A stretch of DNA of 64,000 nucleotides from Leptospira sp. B5-022. GTDB lineage: Bacteria > Spirochaetota > Leptospiria > Leptospirales > Leptospiraceae. Below are positions 36,013 to 46,331 of this stretch, piece by piece (the stretch's first letter is position 1; every line of letters starts with the position of its first letter). The notes under the pieces were generated by a model that saw nothing but the letters and a program-made list of their open reading frames with translations, searched no databases and was not told the origin of the DNA. The DNA lies in NCBI RefSeq assembly GCF_000347035.1, contig NZ_ANIJ01000018.1:62001-126000 (forward strand), given 5' to 3'. Both the position numbers and the translations under genes were made by a program.

Positions 36013-36038
36013 GAGCCTGTCCCAAAAGGTCCAGGCTC
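36013..36038 (+). terminator. Hairpin after the SHOCT gene
   Basis: GAGCCTG and CAGGCTC form a perfect 7-bp stem, extended by CC/GG around an AAAA loop. No T run follows. It may stop transcription of the csrA-SHOCT transcript. Its first 15 bases resemble the element at 25649. Confidence 0.4.
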
Positions 36039-36134
36039 CTGAAGCCGGCGTTGTGGACTATAGTCGCTTCGCTCTTGAAGCCGGCATTGCGGACTATAGT
36101 CGCTTCGCTCCTGAAGTCCGCATTGCGGACTATA
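36036..36134. repeat. 36-bp tandem repeat, 2.7 copies
   Basis: Units at 36036-36071, 36072-36107 and 36108-36134 (truncated). Each has CTCCTGAAG, then a near-dyad CCGGCATTGCGG or CCGGCGTTGTGG, then GACTATAGTC, a perfect 10-bp palindrome, and GCTTCG. Units differ at a few positions only. There are no spacers, so it is not CRISPR. Confidence 0.85.
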
Positions 36135-37290
36135 GATTCTTAACTAATCCTACGGTCCCTCCGTAGTTTCCGAATTGTTCGTTATCTGTAGTCGAACTTA
36201 AGTTAGGAACAGTACCTGCTTCCACGACCTGTCCTCCGGAAATGGAAGGACCTTTTACTTCTCCTACGCTGAAATAGGTAAGTTGGTAGAATCCACCGAA
36301 TCTGATACCGAATGTTTCGAAAGGTTTCAGTACAAATCCTGTTTCAAAAGTCATGGTAAATCCGGAAGCTCCAGCAAAGAACCCGTCCTTGGACTTGAAT
36401 GCGTTGAAGTCTAGACCGTTATACGCACCAGCAGTCGATCCAGTATCTATACCTAACTGAGCGGAGCTCAAGGACAAAGTTCCCCAGAAGAAGCTTGTAT
36501 CACCTCGGAAGTACCAGTTCATCCAACTCCACATAGGAACTGCGACACCGTAATCTAAGGAAAGTGTGGTAATATTGTATCTAAGATCTCCGAATCCGAT
36601 CGCATATCCTGACATTCCGTCCGAACTTCCGGAGCTAAAGCCTGGGAGCTTAAGTCCAAAATTGGAATAGTCTCCACTAGTTTTACCTTGTCCATAACCG
36701 ATGGAAAATTCGTAACTTACGTTATTCGAAGTGTTTAAATTGAGAGGTCCCCAACCGTACTTTACTTTCCACTCGTTGGTGGTAGTGGTAATTTTATCTG
36801 TAGTATATCTATTAGAGGTACTCGTTGTTGTAGTCTCGGTCACGGATTTTTCCCCTAAAGAAGCAACGATACCAATGAAAGTATTATCAGATAACTGATG
36901 GGAATATCTGATCTTTGGAAATCCACCGCTTGGAGTCGTTTTGCTATCTTCTTTGAAGAATTCCGGTGTTCCCCCCAAAGCACTTCCGGCGATCCTGACA
37001 CTATTTAAGATTCCATTAATAGATTGAGGTCCGCCTTGGTTCAAGCTTCCAGCTACTCCATCTAATTCTAAAATATGTAATAAACCATTTCCGAATGCAC
37101 TTCCACTACTTGAGGGAGAATAAGAAGAACCTGTGCCTCCGATCGGAGTTTGGTCCTGTGGTGGTGGCTGTTGACTGTTGTTAGTAGGTTGATTTTTAGG
37201 CTGCCTTTGATTGTTCGGATTTCCTGTTTGTCCGAACAAGGAAAAGCAGACTAGATAGGCTGCTAGTAAAGCTAGAATCTTTTTTGTCAT
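36130..37290 (-). CDS. Outer-membrane-type hypothetical protein
   Basis: About 386 residues from the ATG at 37290. A signal peptide (MTKKILALLAAYLVCFSLFG) is followed by an Asn/Gln/Pro-rich low-complexity stretch, then a long domain of alternating polar/aromatic strands (for example WGPLNLNTSNNVSYEFSIGY, FGIRFGGFYQLTYFS), a typical beta-barrel pattern. I recognise no named family; porin-like or adhesin roles are only possible. An earlier in-frame start gives an implausible leader. The stop lies just inside the 36-bp repeat. The hairpin at 37367-37390 separates it from the SIMPL gene upstream. Confidence 0.7.
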   Translation of the reverse strand: MTKKILALLAAYLVCFSLFGQTGNPNNQRQPKNQPTNNSQQPPPQDQTPIGGTGSSYSPSSSGSAFGNGLLHILELDGVAGSLNQGGPQSINGILNSVRIAGSALGGTPEFFKEDSKTTPSGGFPKIRYSHQLSDNTFIGIVASLGEKSVTETTTTSTSNRYTTDKITTTTNEWKVKYGWGPLNLNTSNNVSYEFSIGYGQGKTSGDYSNFGLKLPGFSSGSSDGMSGYAIGFGDLRYNITTLSLDYGVAVPMWSWMNWYFRGDTSFFWGTLSLSSAQLGIDTGSTAGAYNGLDFNAFKSKDGFFAGASGFTMTFETGFVLKPFETFGIRFGGFYQLTYFSVGEVKGPSISGGQVVEAGTVPNLSSTTDNEQFGNYGGTVGLVKNL

Positions 37291-37366
37291 GAGGTGCCAG
37301 AGTAATAATTTTTTTCCCAAAACACCAATTAATGAGGAAGAGAGCAAGACAAAAAACAAAAGACCG

Positions 37367-37390
37367 GAGCGGCCCCCGAAAGGGCCGCTC
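37367..37390 (-). terminator. Strong terminator-like hairpin on the minus strand
   Basis: GAGCGGCCC and GGGCCGCTC form a perfect 9-bp GC-rich stem with a 6-base loop. On the minus strand it is followed by TCTTTTGTTTTTTG. It would end the SIMPL gene transcript, so the outer-membrane gene needs its own promoter in the next 75 bases. Confidence 0.65.
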
Positions 37391-37528
37391 ACGTAGTGAG
37401 AATAGTGAAGAGAATTGGATATATGTTAACTATTTACCGGGTTATTGGTACTTAGGTAACAATCCATAAATACCATACCCATATAACCGATTGAAAAGAC
37501 AGATTTTTTTCACTTATTTGCGGATTTT

Positions 37529-38212
37529 TTAATAAGAAACTTTCAATAGGATTTTTGCTTCGCGAAATAAATTTCCAGCCTCGATGGGAGTCGCAGATTT
37601 TCCACTCATGGTTTGAAAACCATCCATGACAGGAAGCGGTTCGGAAATTTCTTGGAAGTCGGCTCGTATCTCTACAAATTCCTTAAATTTCAAGCCTAAT
37701 GCGGAGAGAATAATATCCGCTTTTTTGCGAGCATCCTTTGCTGCTAGTTGTAAAGCTTCTTGAGAAGCCTTCTCTAAATTTGTATCCGTTGCCTGCAATC
37801 GGATGCCTATGATTTGATTTGCTCCATTCTGTATAGACTCATCGATTAGTTTGCCTGCAGATTCTACTTTAGCTCTTATTAAGATTGTATTGGACGCTAC
37901 ATAACCCTTGATCTGCCTCGCGCCGGATTTAGGATATTCGTATATAGTTTGCAGACGGATTGCCTCCGTTTGTAAGGAAAGTAAGGACTGTTTTTTGAGA
38001 TATTTTACGAGAGAATCAGTCTTTGCTGAAGTTTTCTCATGAGCTTCTTCGGCAGTTTTAGATTCCGTTTCTACTCCGATACGTATTTCCACAAGTTCCG
38101 CAGGAATTGCAACTTTAGCGAATCCGCTAACGATCAGGACTTTTTCTTGTTCTGAAAATGCGGACCCGAAACTTGCGAATAATACTATGCACCCGAATAA
38201 TATCTTTTTCAT
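37529..38212 (-). CDS. SIMPL (DUF541) domain protein
   Basis: A 227-residue protein with a signal peptide (MKKILFGCIVLFASFGSAFS). VSGFAKVAIPAELVEIRIGV and LKYLKKQ-type helices match the SIMPL/DUF541 fold, found in exported proteins of unknown role (named after an IRAK-1-signalling-linked mouse protein). It is probably periplasmic. It sits 108 bases downstream of the M48 protease gene on the same strand and upstream of a strong terminator. Confidence 0.85.
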   Translation of the reverse strand: MKKILFGCIVLFASFGSAFSEQEKVLIVSGFAKVAIPAELVEIRIGVETESKTAEEAHEKTSAKTDSLVKYLKKQSLLSLQTEAIRLQTIYEYPKSGARQIKGYVASNTILIRAKVESAGKLIDESIQNGANQIIGIRLQATDTNLEKASQEALQLAAKDARKKADIILSALGLKFKEFVEIRADFQEISEPLPVMDGFQTMSGKSATPIEAGNLFREAKILLKVSY

Positions 38213-38320
38213 AAAAACTCCGAAAATAGGACCTTTTTCCGTTCGGGAAAATTCCCAAAGGTTCCGGATTTTTAGGATTTATTCCAAGTTATAAAAATTG
38301 AAATTTGTAAGAAGAATAAC

Positions 38321-39205
38321 TCAGTACTTTACGAATTCTTTATCGAGTTCGTCCTGATAACGGCTGACCCGTTTTTTCAAGTTTTTCTTTCCTAGATAAT
38401 ATTTGCCTTCTTCTTCTCGTTTCGCTTTCTCCGTAAATTTTTCGGAACGATGAGAAAGATAAGGATGGGTCATAAAATATTCTTGGATGGGCGAAGAAGC
38501 ATTTTCTTTTCCACCGCTTTCTTCCTGTAACTTTAGGAAGGTCCTTCCCATTGCGAATGGATCGTAATTTTCCCTAAGCAATAGATCATAACCGTAAGAG
38601 TCAGCCTCATCCTCCTGGTTCTTACCGAACGAAGGTTTTAAAAGTAAGGCTGCCGTTAGGTCGGCTAACTCTCCTAGAGTGGAAGCTCCGATCTTCTTCG
38701 CCAATAACTCCCCTCTGACCATATCCATGCAGTGAGAAAGTTCTACATGACCGATCTCATGGCCGATCACTGCCACCAATTCCGCTTCTGAACTTACCAT
38801 AGAAAGAAGTCCCTTTGTTACGAATAAGATCCCTCCCGGCATTGCATAAGCATTCGGAATGGAAGAATCCATAAGGAAGATCCTATATTCGAATCCTTTA
38901 TTTTTTTCGATCGTGAGGTTCGAAACCAAACTTCTCAAATAGACCAGATCCGGATCTTTTTCATCCGCATAGGATTCATAACGTAATGCTATGGAATCTC
39001 CTAACTTCTTTTCGTCCAGATCGCTGATAGGCATCAGTTTTGTAAGGGAACGATCGAATACTTTGATCGGTTTTCCCAATAACTGGAATGCAGGAGAAAG
39101 AGTGGCTGGCATTTCTACATTTGCTTTACTTCTTACAGCCAAAAATGAAATGGCAGCTCCTGCTAGTAAAAGTATAACGAAGAATAGTAATCGATTACGG
39201 AGCAT
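38321..39205 (-). CDS. M48 family metalloprotease
   Basis: About 294 residues. An N-terminal membrane segment (LLFFVILLLAGAAISFLAV) is followed by an extracytoplasmic zinc protease with VAVIGHEIGHVELSHCMD (HEXXH) and EDEADSYGYDLLL (third ligand Glu), as in the BepA/LoiP-type M48 group that cares for outer-membrane protein assembly. The ATG at 39205 has AAGGAG six bases upstream. It overlaps the 3' end of the DUF2339 gene by 11 bases, so both are co-translated. Confidence 0.9.
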   Translation of the reverse strand: MLRNRLLFFVILLLAGAAISFLAVRSKANVEMPATLSPAFQLLGKPIKVFDRSLTKLMPISDLDEKKLGDSIALRYESYADEKDPDLVYLRSLVSNLTIEKNKGFEYRIFLMDSSIPNAYAMPGGILFVTKGLLSMVSSEAELVAVIGHEIGHVELSHCMDMVRGELLAKKIGASTLGELADLTAALLLKPSFGKNQEDEADSYGYDLLLRENYDPFAMGRTFLKLQEESGGKENASSPIQEYFMTHPYLSHRSEKFTEKAKREEEGKYYLGKKNLKKRVSRYQDELDKEFVKY

Positions 39206-42188
39206 CCGTTTTCTCCTTATTTCCGAATTTGCCATAAAGGGTGTTCATCAGAATGAGTATCCCTCCCACTCCCAAAAATACCAGAGCGCGAGTGATTGTA
39301 GATGACTGAGAAAGATCCCAGAAGATCAGACGTAATAGACATACGATCATTGCTACCAAAGACACATAACGGAAATGTTCTTTTTTCAGAATGAGTCCCA
39401 TTAAAAAAACGATGAACACTTCTACCATCCATAATAGGGTCAATAGAGAAGAATCAAAACTCCAGAAAAGGAAGAATGCCCCCGCCGCGAACAAAGGATA
39501 GAATATGATACTGTCGGATCTTTGGTCCAGTTTTTCGGAAAGTTGACTGATTTTTCCAGGATAACCTTCCTTTTCCATTCCTTGGAACGCAGGAAGAAGT
39601 TGGAACCTCACTAAGTATACGATCTGCAATAAGATCCCGACGAGCCCCCCCAACCATTCTTGATTCGCCCAATATTCGGAAGGGGTCAGAGCAGAACTGG
39701 AAATGAAGGCTACATGGATACAGGAATACCAATAAAAGCAGAGAGAATAAAATCTGAATCTGGAAATTTCCCAAGAAGTTTTTAGACCGATCTGATCTAA
39801 AAAAAACGCCCAAACGACCCAAGCTACAGGCAGCCATGTATTCGGGATTTCTAATGCGATAATTGCGGTGATAAAGATCGCAGTAAGTTCCCAGAATAAT
39901 GGCAAAAGGGAGTTCCAATAATTCGGAGTTTCTTTTTTAGGATTCGGACTCTTGGCCCAGTAGATAAACGCTCCGATTGCTAAGGCTTGTATCAGAAATC
40001 TGATCTTGAAAATACCGACATATAGTTCGGATTGCAGATGAACTAGAATATGAGCTCCTAAAAACAATCCTACGAATACTAAAGCGAAAAATTGCCAGAC
40101 CGGCGCCGCAGAGTTGATGGAAGATTTCCAAGTATTCTCCCATTTTTTCTCTCTTTCCGAGAAAAAGTTTTTGGTTTCCAAATATACCAGGGAAAGAAGA
40201 AGCCAAAGTATTCCCGGCAAAAATGGAGAAAGACTTTGAGTGCTCCAATACGCTAAGAATACGATATGTAAAGAAAGAAGGATCGCTCCCGGCGACGAAA
40301 AATATCCGGTCTTATCCGGACCCAACTTCACTTTAGAAAGAGGGATCATTAAGAAACAGAATAGGATCGTAGGAAGGTCCCTTAATAACACTTCCCATCT
40401 TTCTAAAGAATAAATTCGATAGATCACTTCGAAATGTAATGCGGCAACAAAGAAGAAGATCCCGACTCCCAAACCGTTCCAATTCCTGTTTTGTCGGATT
40501 ACCAACAAAAGAATTCCGAATACGGGAAGATACAACTCCGAATGTCTCCAGTCGATTAATTGGAAACAAATAGCTGACGCCAAAATTCCGGAAAAAATCC
40601 CTGCAGGGGAAATCCTGTCGTCTCCACCTATTCCGTAAATATCGTCGCTCGCAGTAATCGTTTCCCTATTCCGAAACTCATCATAAAATTGGATCAAAAA
40701 ACTAAGCAGGATCATTGCAATCGTAGTGATGACAATAGGCCAAGTCCCAAGATTCAAACCGTCGAAGAATTTTATGATCAGAAGAAGAATATATTGGATC
40801 CAAGAAAGATGAAGAAGTACTGCTCCGATATTCTTGAGTAAATTTTCTTTTTCTTCCGAACTGACCACGAAGAAGATGCAGAATAATAAAGAAACATATA
40901 CATTGATCAGGAAGATATCCACTTCCCATCGACTGAGTAATATTATACCTATGGAAGCTAGAGCTAAGGACACTAGCGTATCGGTGAGATAGAGCCAACG
41001 TATGTTTAACTTTTCGCGGGCGGTTCTTGCCCAAAAAAATAATCCGATAGAAACTGTGATCAATACGGGAGGATTCCATTTAGAGCCTGTGGAATATACG
41101 GATAAACCTAAGCCGATCCCCGCCCAAACGATTAGATGAGTGATAAAAGGAAGGCGCTGGATACTTCCGGAAGTATATATTTTTCTATAATGAGCTAAGA
41201 TAGATGGAATTCCGACTGCAAGAGTCCCTAAGATCCCCCAGGTTCTTGATTGAGAAGAACTTAGCAGATGAAGTTGTTCCGAAAAATGTCCTTTATAGAG
41301 ATAATTTAAAATTAAAAAGGAAATCGCAGTTTGTATTAAATGAAATTCCCATTTGCTTCTGTAAGATAGAAGCACGCTGAAAGCGGAAACTCCCACCGCT
41401 AAGAAGAAGATCAAAGTGCTTAATGGAAGAATTGCCAAAGAGATCAAACTCAATACAATATGAAGACTTGCAAATTTTTGTTGGGAAGTTTGCCATGCAA
41501 GTCCTAGATTTACAAGAATTCCGCAAATAACCAATATAAGCGCGTAAAATTCGGACTCAATCCATTTCATTCCCGGAACGGAAACCGCTGCGATACATGA
41601 GAATAAGATAACTGCACCCGAACCGCTTCTGATCCAATATCCGATTTGTACCCAAAATTCTTTTTTGACTAGGAGAATGGAAGCCGCAAATAAACCTGCG
41701 CCGATCCCTAAGACCATTAAAAATCTGAGGAATGGGGACATGTTCAGAGCAGCATAAATCCCTAAAAATCCAACGCCCATTACGAGTATGATCGTTCCTA
41801 AGATACCGGTCCAATTATTCGCGATCTGCTTCTCGAATTTTTCCCAAGCTTCCGATTTTTTAGTTAGAGATTGAGGCTCTTGTTTTATAATAGTTGGAGG
41901 TACAACTGCCGCCGGTTTTGGGGTTTTTGCAACCTGCTTAGAAGAAGGGAGTTCTTTCCTAGTCTCCGGAATTGTCTCTTTTACCAAGATAGGCTTTTCT
42001 TCTTTGATGGAAGGTTTTTTCTTTTCCACCTGAGTTTCCGGAAGAATAGAAGGTCCTCTTTCTTTTAGCCGATCCTCTAGATCTTGGATTCTTTCCAGAA
42101 GTCCGTTGATCTTAGATAATAAAACGAATGGAATAATAAGGTAGAATATGCCGACGAAAAATGCGAACAAACCGATCAAAAAATACAT
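39195..42188 (-). CDS. DUF2339 giant membrane protein
   Basis: A 997-residue protein. After one N-terminal helix and a coiled, Lys/Pro-rich linker (about residues 30-110) come over 20 hydrophobic helices to the C-terminus. FEKQIANNWTGILGTIILVM and NMSPFLRFLMVLGIGAGLF are the start of the DUF2339 domain. No catalytic residues are evident; family role is unknown. It is coupled to the M48 protease downstream, which hints at an envelope job, by inference. Confidence 0.85.
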   Translation of the reverse strand: MYFLIGLFAFFVGIFYLIIPFVLLSKINGLLERIQDLEDRLKERGPSILPETQVEKKKPSIKEEKPILVKETIPETRKELPSSKQVAKTPKPAAVVPPTIIKQEPQSLTKKSEAWEKFEKQIANNWTGILGTIILVMGVGFLGIYAALNMSPFLRFLMVLGIGAGLFAASILLVKKEFWVQIGYWIRSGSGAVILFSCIAAVSVPGMKWIESEFYALILVICGILVNLGLAWQTSQQKFASLHIVLSLISLAILPLSTLIFFLAVGVSAFSVLLSYRSKWEFHLIQTAISFLILNYLYKGHFSEQLHLLSSSQSRTWGILGTLAVGIPSILAHYRKIYTSGSIQRLPFITHLIVWAGIGLGLSVYSTGSKWNPPVLITVSIGLFFWARTAREKLNIRWLYLTDTLVSLALASIGIILLSRWEVDIFLINVYVSLLFCIFFVVSSEEKENLLKNIGAVLLHLSWIQYILLLIIKFFDGLNLGTWPIVITTIAMILLSFLIQFYDEFRNRETITASDDIYGIGGDDRISPAGIFSGILASAICFQLIDWRHSELYLPVFGILLLVIRQNRNWNGLGVGIFFFVAALHFEVIYRIYSLERWEVLLRDLPTILFCFLMIPLSKVKLGPDKTGYFSSPGAILLSLHIVFLAYWSTQSLSPFLPGILWLLLSLVYLETKNFFSEREKKWENTWKSSINSAAPVWQFFALVFVGLFLGAHILVHLQSELYVGIFKIRFLIQALAIGAFIYWAKSPNPKKETPNYWNSLLPLFWELTAIFITAIIALEIPNTWLPVAWVVWAFFLDQIGLKTSWEISRFRFYSLCFYWYSCIHVAFISSSALTPSEYWANQEWLGGLVGILLQIVYLVRFQLLPAFQGMEKEGYPGKISQLSEKLDQRSDSIIFYPLFAAGAFFLFWSFDSSLLTLLWMVEVFIVFLMGLILKKEHFRYVSLVAMIVCLLRLIFWDLSQSSTITRALVFLGVGGILILMNTLYGKFGNKEKTDAP

Positions 42189-42368
42189 AGGCGGAATGAG
42201 TTCAGCATAAGCGATTCCGTTGTAAATTTATTTTTACGCCGTTTTCTTGGCCAGTTCAGGTAGGTCTTTTCGAGTAACGTGTCCCTAAGTTCGCAACTTT
42301 CTTGCATTTTGGAAAAAAAATGAACGTTTTAGAAAAGTAGTTTCTAGCGTTCTTTAGTCCATTAGTAT

Positions 42369-45300
42369 TTGAGAGCTCATTCCATTGGTGATAAAAGTTT
42401 GGAATCTTCCCTTTCACAGCTCAATATTCTCAGGCAGTTTTTCGAAAGGATCGGGGACGGAATTCTCGTATTCTCTTCAGCCGGAAATCTGATCGAGGCG
42501 AATCCGGCCGCATTACAGATCCTGGGTTATTCTTTCAAAGAGCTAAAAGAGATAGATTTCAATCTGATCTCCGATATAAGGAACGGGATCTTTCAGAGTC
42601 TTAAAAAAGAAGAAAAGACCAACTGGTATTTAGGTTATTTTTTACTTAAGAACAAAGAGATTAGAACATTTTACTGCCAAGGTTTTAAGATCCAAGGAGA
42701 AACGGAACCCGAATCTACCACTTGGATTCATATTCGGTCTCCCAAACAACAAAGCGAACTTTCTAAAGAAGATATAACTCATCCTGAGATTGGTTGGAGA
42801 GCGTTAGAGAAATTTTTCGATATGAATCCTTTGCCTATGGCGATCACAGAGATCGACACTGGCAAATACCTAAAGGTTAACAAACAATTTTGTATTCAGG
42901 TAAAATATTCTGAAAATGAAATTATAGGAAGAAGTGCTTTAGAATTGGGATTTTGGAGCTCCGCGGAAACCAGGGCAGATATAGTAGAAGCTATTAAAAG
43001 AGAAGGATTTGTTCGAGATGTAGAATTACGTTTTACTAATAAACTTGGAGAGGAATTTTGGGGTCTTTTTTCCGCTCATCCGATCGAATATGCGGGTTCT
43101 TTAAAACTTCTTACGATCACAGTGCCGATCACGGATCGAGTAAGAGAAGAAGTAGAAAAGCAAAGACTTCTAGACGAACTGAGGGAAAATCAAGAGATCC
43201 TAAAGCAGATTATCAAACTAAATCCTACTGCGATAACATTGTCCAAATCCGACGGAACCTATTTGGACGTAAACGATCTCTTCTTGAGTTTGATCGGAAA
43301 GTCCAAAGAAGAGATCGTAGGTAAATCTCCCGTTGATCTGGGGGTATATTACGATCTAAGTGATAGGGAGATTATCCGGGGACTTTTGATGCAAAAAGGT
43401 GCGGTAGATAATTTGGAGGTTAAGATGGGGACCTCCGATGGAAAGATCCGCTCTATTCTGTTCTCCGCTAGAGTTATAGAAGCCGGCGGTGAAAAAAAGA
43501 TCCTAGCGGTAGGTCACGATATTACCCACATTAAAGAGGCCCAGGCAGACTTGGAAAGTCTTGCTTCAGAACTCGAAAAGAGTAAGGAACTTTTCCAAAG
43601 ATTGTTCCAATTAATCCCTTCTTCCGTGGTTCTTACCGATTTGATTTCAAGAAAGATCATAGATGTGAACGAAAGATTTTTGGAATTCGTAAAACTGAAA
43701 AGATCGGACGTGATAGGAAGGCTCACTACGGATATCAAGGTCTGGGATTACGATCCCGATAGAAGGGCCGAAATTTATAAACAGTTAGATGAGAAGGGCG
43801 AAGTAAGCAATATAGAAACCGTTTTCAGAGCCTCGGACGGAACGGCGATACCTGTTCTATATTCCGGAAGGATCGTAAAATTGAACGGAAGACCCCATGT
43901 AATTTCTCTCGCAACGGATATTAGAGAACGTTTAGAAGCGGAGGAACAGACCCGAAGATTAAACGCGGAGGTCCGACACAATAAAGAACTTTTCGAAAAA
44001 ATTTTCCAAATGAACCCGGCTGCAGTTTCTCTTTCCGATCTGGAAACCGGCACTTATAAAGAGGTCAACCAAGCGTATTGTGATCTGATAGGATACACAA
44101 GGGAGCAAATCATAGGTAAAACTTCCGTAGAATTGGGTGTGTTAAAAAGTAAAGAGGACCGGGCAAAGATCAAAGCGGAACTTGAAAGTTCGGGATGGAC
44201 AAAGAATATAGAATTAGCCATAGGTCATGCTGACGGATCGGAACGTTACGGACTTTGTGGAAATAGAATTTTCAAAATGGGAGGTCGAATGGTGCTCTTG
44301 TCTATGGTAATAGATATTACGGATAGAAAAAGAGCGGAGTCCGAAAGAGATAAATATCTAACTCAATTGGAAGAGAGTAAAAATTTATTCGAAAAGGTAT
44401 TCGAATTGAATCCTGATACCATCTGTATTTCCGATTTGGAAACGGGTAAGTATATCAGTGTAAATTCCATGTTTTACGATCTGTTCGGCTTCACAAAGGA
44501 AGAGGCGATCGGAAAAAACTCGGTAGATCTGGGAATTTGGTCTGATCCTAATCTCAGACATATACTAGTAGAGAAGATGAAAGAGGATGGGATATTAAGG
44601 GATATTGATATACCTTTTAAACGAAAAGACGGAACACATATTGATTCCATCTTTTCCGGCCGTATTGTAAATCTGATGGGAAGACCTGCAATAGTTGCAA
44701 TCACAAAGGACAATACTGCGGCAAAGGCGGCGGCTAAAGAAAAAGAAGAAGAAAATTCCAAACTTTCGGAACAGGCAAGAGTTCTTTTGAATATGGCGAC
44801 CAATCCGGATTTTGCTTCCGGTAATATTCCCGCCGGTTTGAATAATTTAGTAAAAATGTGCACGGAAACATTGGGATGCGATCGTGCTTCTATCTGGCTT
44901 TTTTCGGATAAGGAAAAAACTGTTTGGTCTTTGGTCTCCGGATGGGACCAAAAATTCCAGTCATATATGGATCCTGCTTCAATGGATCTAAAACAACACC
45001 TTAATTATTTCAACGCAATCAAGACGGAAAGGTTCGTAGATGCGTATGATGTGGTAAACGATCCAAGGACTTCCGAGTTCGCGGAAACTTACAGTATTCC
45101 TCTCGGCATCAAATCTCTACTGGACGCTCCTATTTTTTTAAGAGGAGGAATTTACGGAGTCCTTTGCTTAGAGCATAGAGGATCTCTTAGGAGATGGAAA
45201 GGATACGAACAACAATTCATAGTCACTGTTGCGGAACAAGTCACACAGTTATTATTGAATTCTGAAAGGAGGGAAGCAAAGGAAGAATTGGAGCATGCAG

Positions 45301-46328
45301 TTCAAGTTCGGACTTCCGAACTAGCTTCCGCTTTGGAAAATTTAAAAAAGACCCAGGACCAACTTATTCTGTCCGAAAAAATGGCCGCACTTGGGCAGTT
45401 GGTCGCGGGCATTGCTCATGAGATCAATAATCCGTTGGGGGCGATTTCCGCATTGAGCGGAGAATTGAGAGCTTATTTAGATTCTTCTCCGGAGCGTTTG
45501 AAAAAATTGGGCCCATTTTTTGCGAAAGCGGAACCGAATTATATCAAACGATTATCAGAATTTATTCGCGCAGGGATCTCCCGTAAAGAAGTTCAAGTTT
45601 CAAGGGAAGAAAGGAGGGAACTTCTCAAAAAATTAAAGAATAAGCTAGGCGAACTAGGGTTCGAAAATCCTTATGATTTAGCGGATAGATTGATGGATGT
45701 AGGGCTTTATCATTCTACTGAAGAATTCCCTGAAATTTTTGATGCCAAAAAACATCTTGTCCTTTTGGATTTTGCGATCGAAGAGATCCAAACTTATAAG
45801 AATGCCGCTTCTATTCGACTGGCAGTGGATAGGACCTCAAAAATAGTTTATGCCCTTAAAAGTTTTGCTCATATCGATTCGGGAGAAGGTAAGATCGAGA
45901 CGGATCTCGCGGAAAATATTGAAACTGTCCTTACTATTTATCATAATCAGATCAAAAACGGAGTTGAAGTTGAATTAGACTTCCAGTCAAGACCTATCAT
46001 ATACGCCTATCCGGATGATTTGATACAAGTTTGGACAAACTTAATTTATAATTCTCTGCAAGCGATGCAGTTCAAAGGAAAGATCAAAATTTCCATTTTG
46101 GATTCCGATACGGATGTTTCCGTTTTGATCTCGGATAACGGTCCAGGTATCCCTGCGGATATTAAATCCAAAATATTCGATCCTTTTTATACCACTAAAG
46201 CTCCCGGAGAAGGAAGCGGATTAGGTTTGGATATTTCCAGAAGGATTGTTTTAAAACATGGAGGAAGGATCGAATTTAATTCCAAGCCGGAAAAGACGGT
46301 ATTTAAAGTAATTCTTCCTAAGAGCTGA
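42369..46328 (+). CDS. Six-PAS, GAF sensor histidine kinase
   Basis: A 1319-residue kinase with no membrane segment, so it is probably a cytoplasmic sensor. Six PAS domains begin near residues 20, 146, 276, 407, 542 and 672, a repeat of about 130 residues (each with motifs like [13 protein letters not shown]). A GAF domain follows at about 800-970. The H-box is [13 protein letters not shown] (His 1017). The ATPase has the N-box [11 protein letters not shown]1 ISDNGPGIP and [11 protein letters not shown]. An extra about 90 residues lies between H- and N-box. No receiver domain or response regulator gene is next to it. The start is a TTG with no clear ribosome binding site, so the true start is uncertain. 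Confidence 0.93.
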   Translation: MRAHSIGDKSLESSLSQLNILRQFFERIGDGILVFSSAGNLIEANPAALQILGYSFKELKEIDFNLISDIRNGIFQSLKKEEKTNWYLGYFLLKNKEIRTFYCQGFKIQGETEPESTTWIHIRSPKQQSELSKEDITHPEIGWRALEKFFDMNPLPMAITEIDTGKYLKVNKQFCIQVKYSENEIIGRSALELGFWSSAETRADIVEAIKREGFVRDVELRFTNKLGEEFWGLFSAHPIEYAGSLKLLTITVPITDRVREEVEKQRLLDELRENQEILKQIIKLNPTAITLSKSDGTYLDVNDLFLSLIGKSKEEIVGKSPVDLGVYYDLSDREIIRGLLMQKGAVDNLEVKMGTSDGKIRSILFSARVIEAGGEKKILAVGHDITHIKEAQADLESLASELEKSKELFQRLFQLIPSSVVLTDLISRKIIDVNERFLEFVKLKRSDVIGRLTTDIKVWDYDPDRRAEIYKQLDEKGEVSNIETVFRASDGTAIPVLYSGRIVKLNGRPHVISLATDIRERLEAEEQTRRLNAEVRHNKELFEKIFQMNPAAVSLSDLETGTYKEVNQAYCDLIGYTREQIIGKTSVELGVLKSKEDRAKIKAELESSGWTKNIELAIGHADGSERYGLCGNRIFKMGGRMVLLSMVIDITDRKRAESERDKYLTQLEESKNLFEKVFELNPDTICISDLETGKYISVNSMFYDLFGFTKEEAIGKNSVDLGIWSDPNLRHILVEKMKEDGILRDIDIPFKRKDGTHIDSIFSGRIVNLMGRPAIVAITKDNTAAKAAAKEKEEENSKLSEQARVLLNMATNPDFASGNIPAGLNNLVKMCTETLGCDRASIWLFSDKEKTVWSLVSGWDQKFQSYMDPASMDLKQHLNYFNAIKTERFVDAYDVVNDPRTSEFAETYSIPLGIKSLLDAPIFLRGGIYGVLCLEHRGSLRRWKGYEQQFIVTVAEQVTQLLLNSERREAKEELEHAVQVRTSELASALENLKKTQDQLILSEKMAALGQLVAGIAHEINNPLGAISALSGELRAYLDSSPERLKKLGPFFAKAEPNYIKRLSEFIRAGISRKEVQVSREERRELLKKLKNKLGELGFENPYDLADRLMDVGLYHSTEEFPEIFDAKKHLVLLDFAIEEIQTYKNAASIRLAVDRTSKIVYALKSFAHIDSGEGKIETDLAENIETVLTIYHNQIKNGVEVELDFQSRPIIYAYPDDLIQVWTNLIYNSLQAMQFKGKIKISILDSDTDVSVLISDNGPGIPADIKSKIFDPFYTTKAPGEGSGLGLDISRRIVLKHGGRIEFNSKPEKTVFKVILPKS

Positions 46329-46331
46329 AGT

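Noticed and set aside
36036..36134. CRISPR-like array
   Set aside because: Units are directly joined, with no spacers and no cas genes.
39206..39235. Upstream M48 protease start at 39235
   Set aside because: The ATG at 39205 has AAGGAG and gives a normal anchor; the longer form overlaps DUF2339 by 41 bases.
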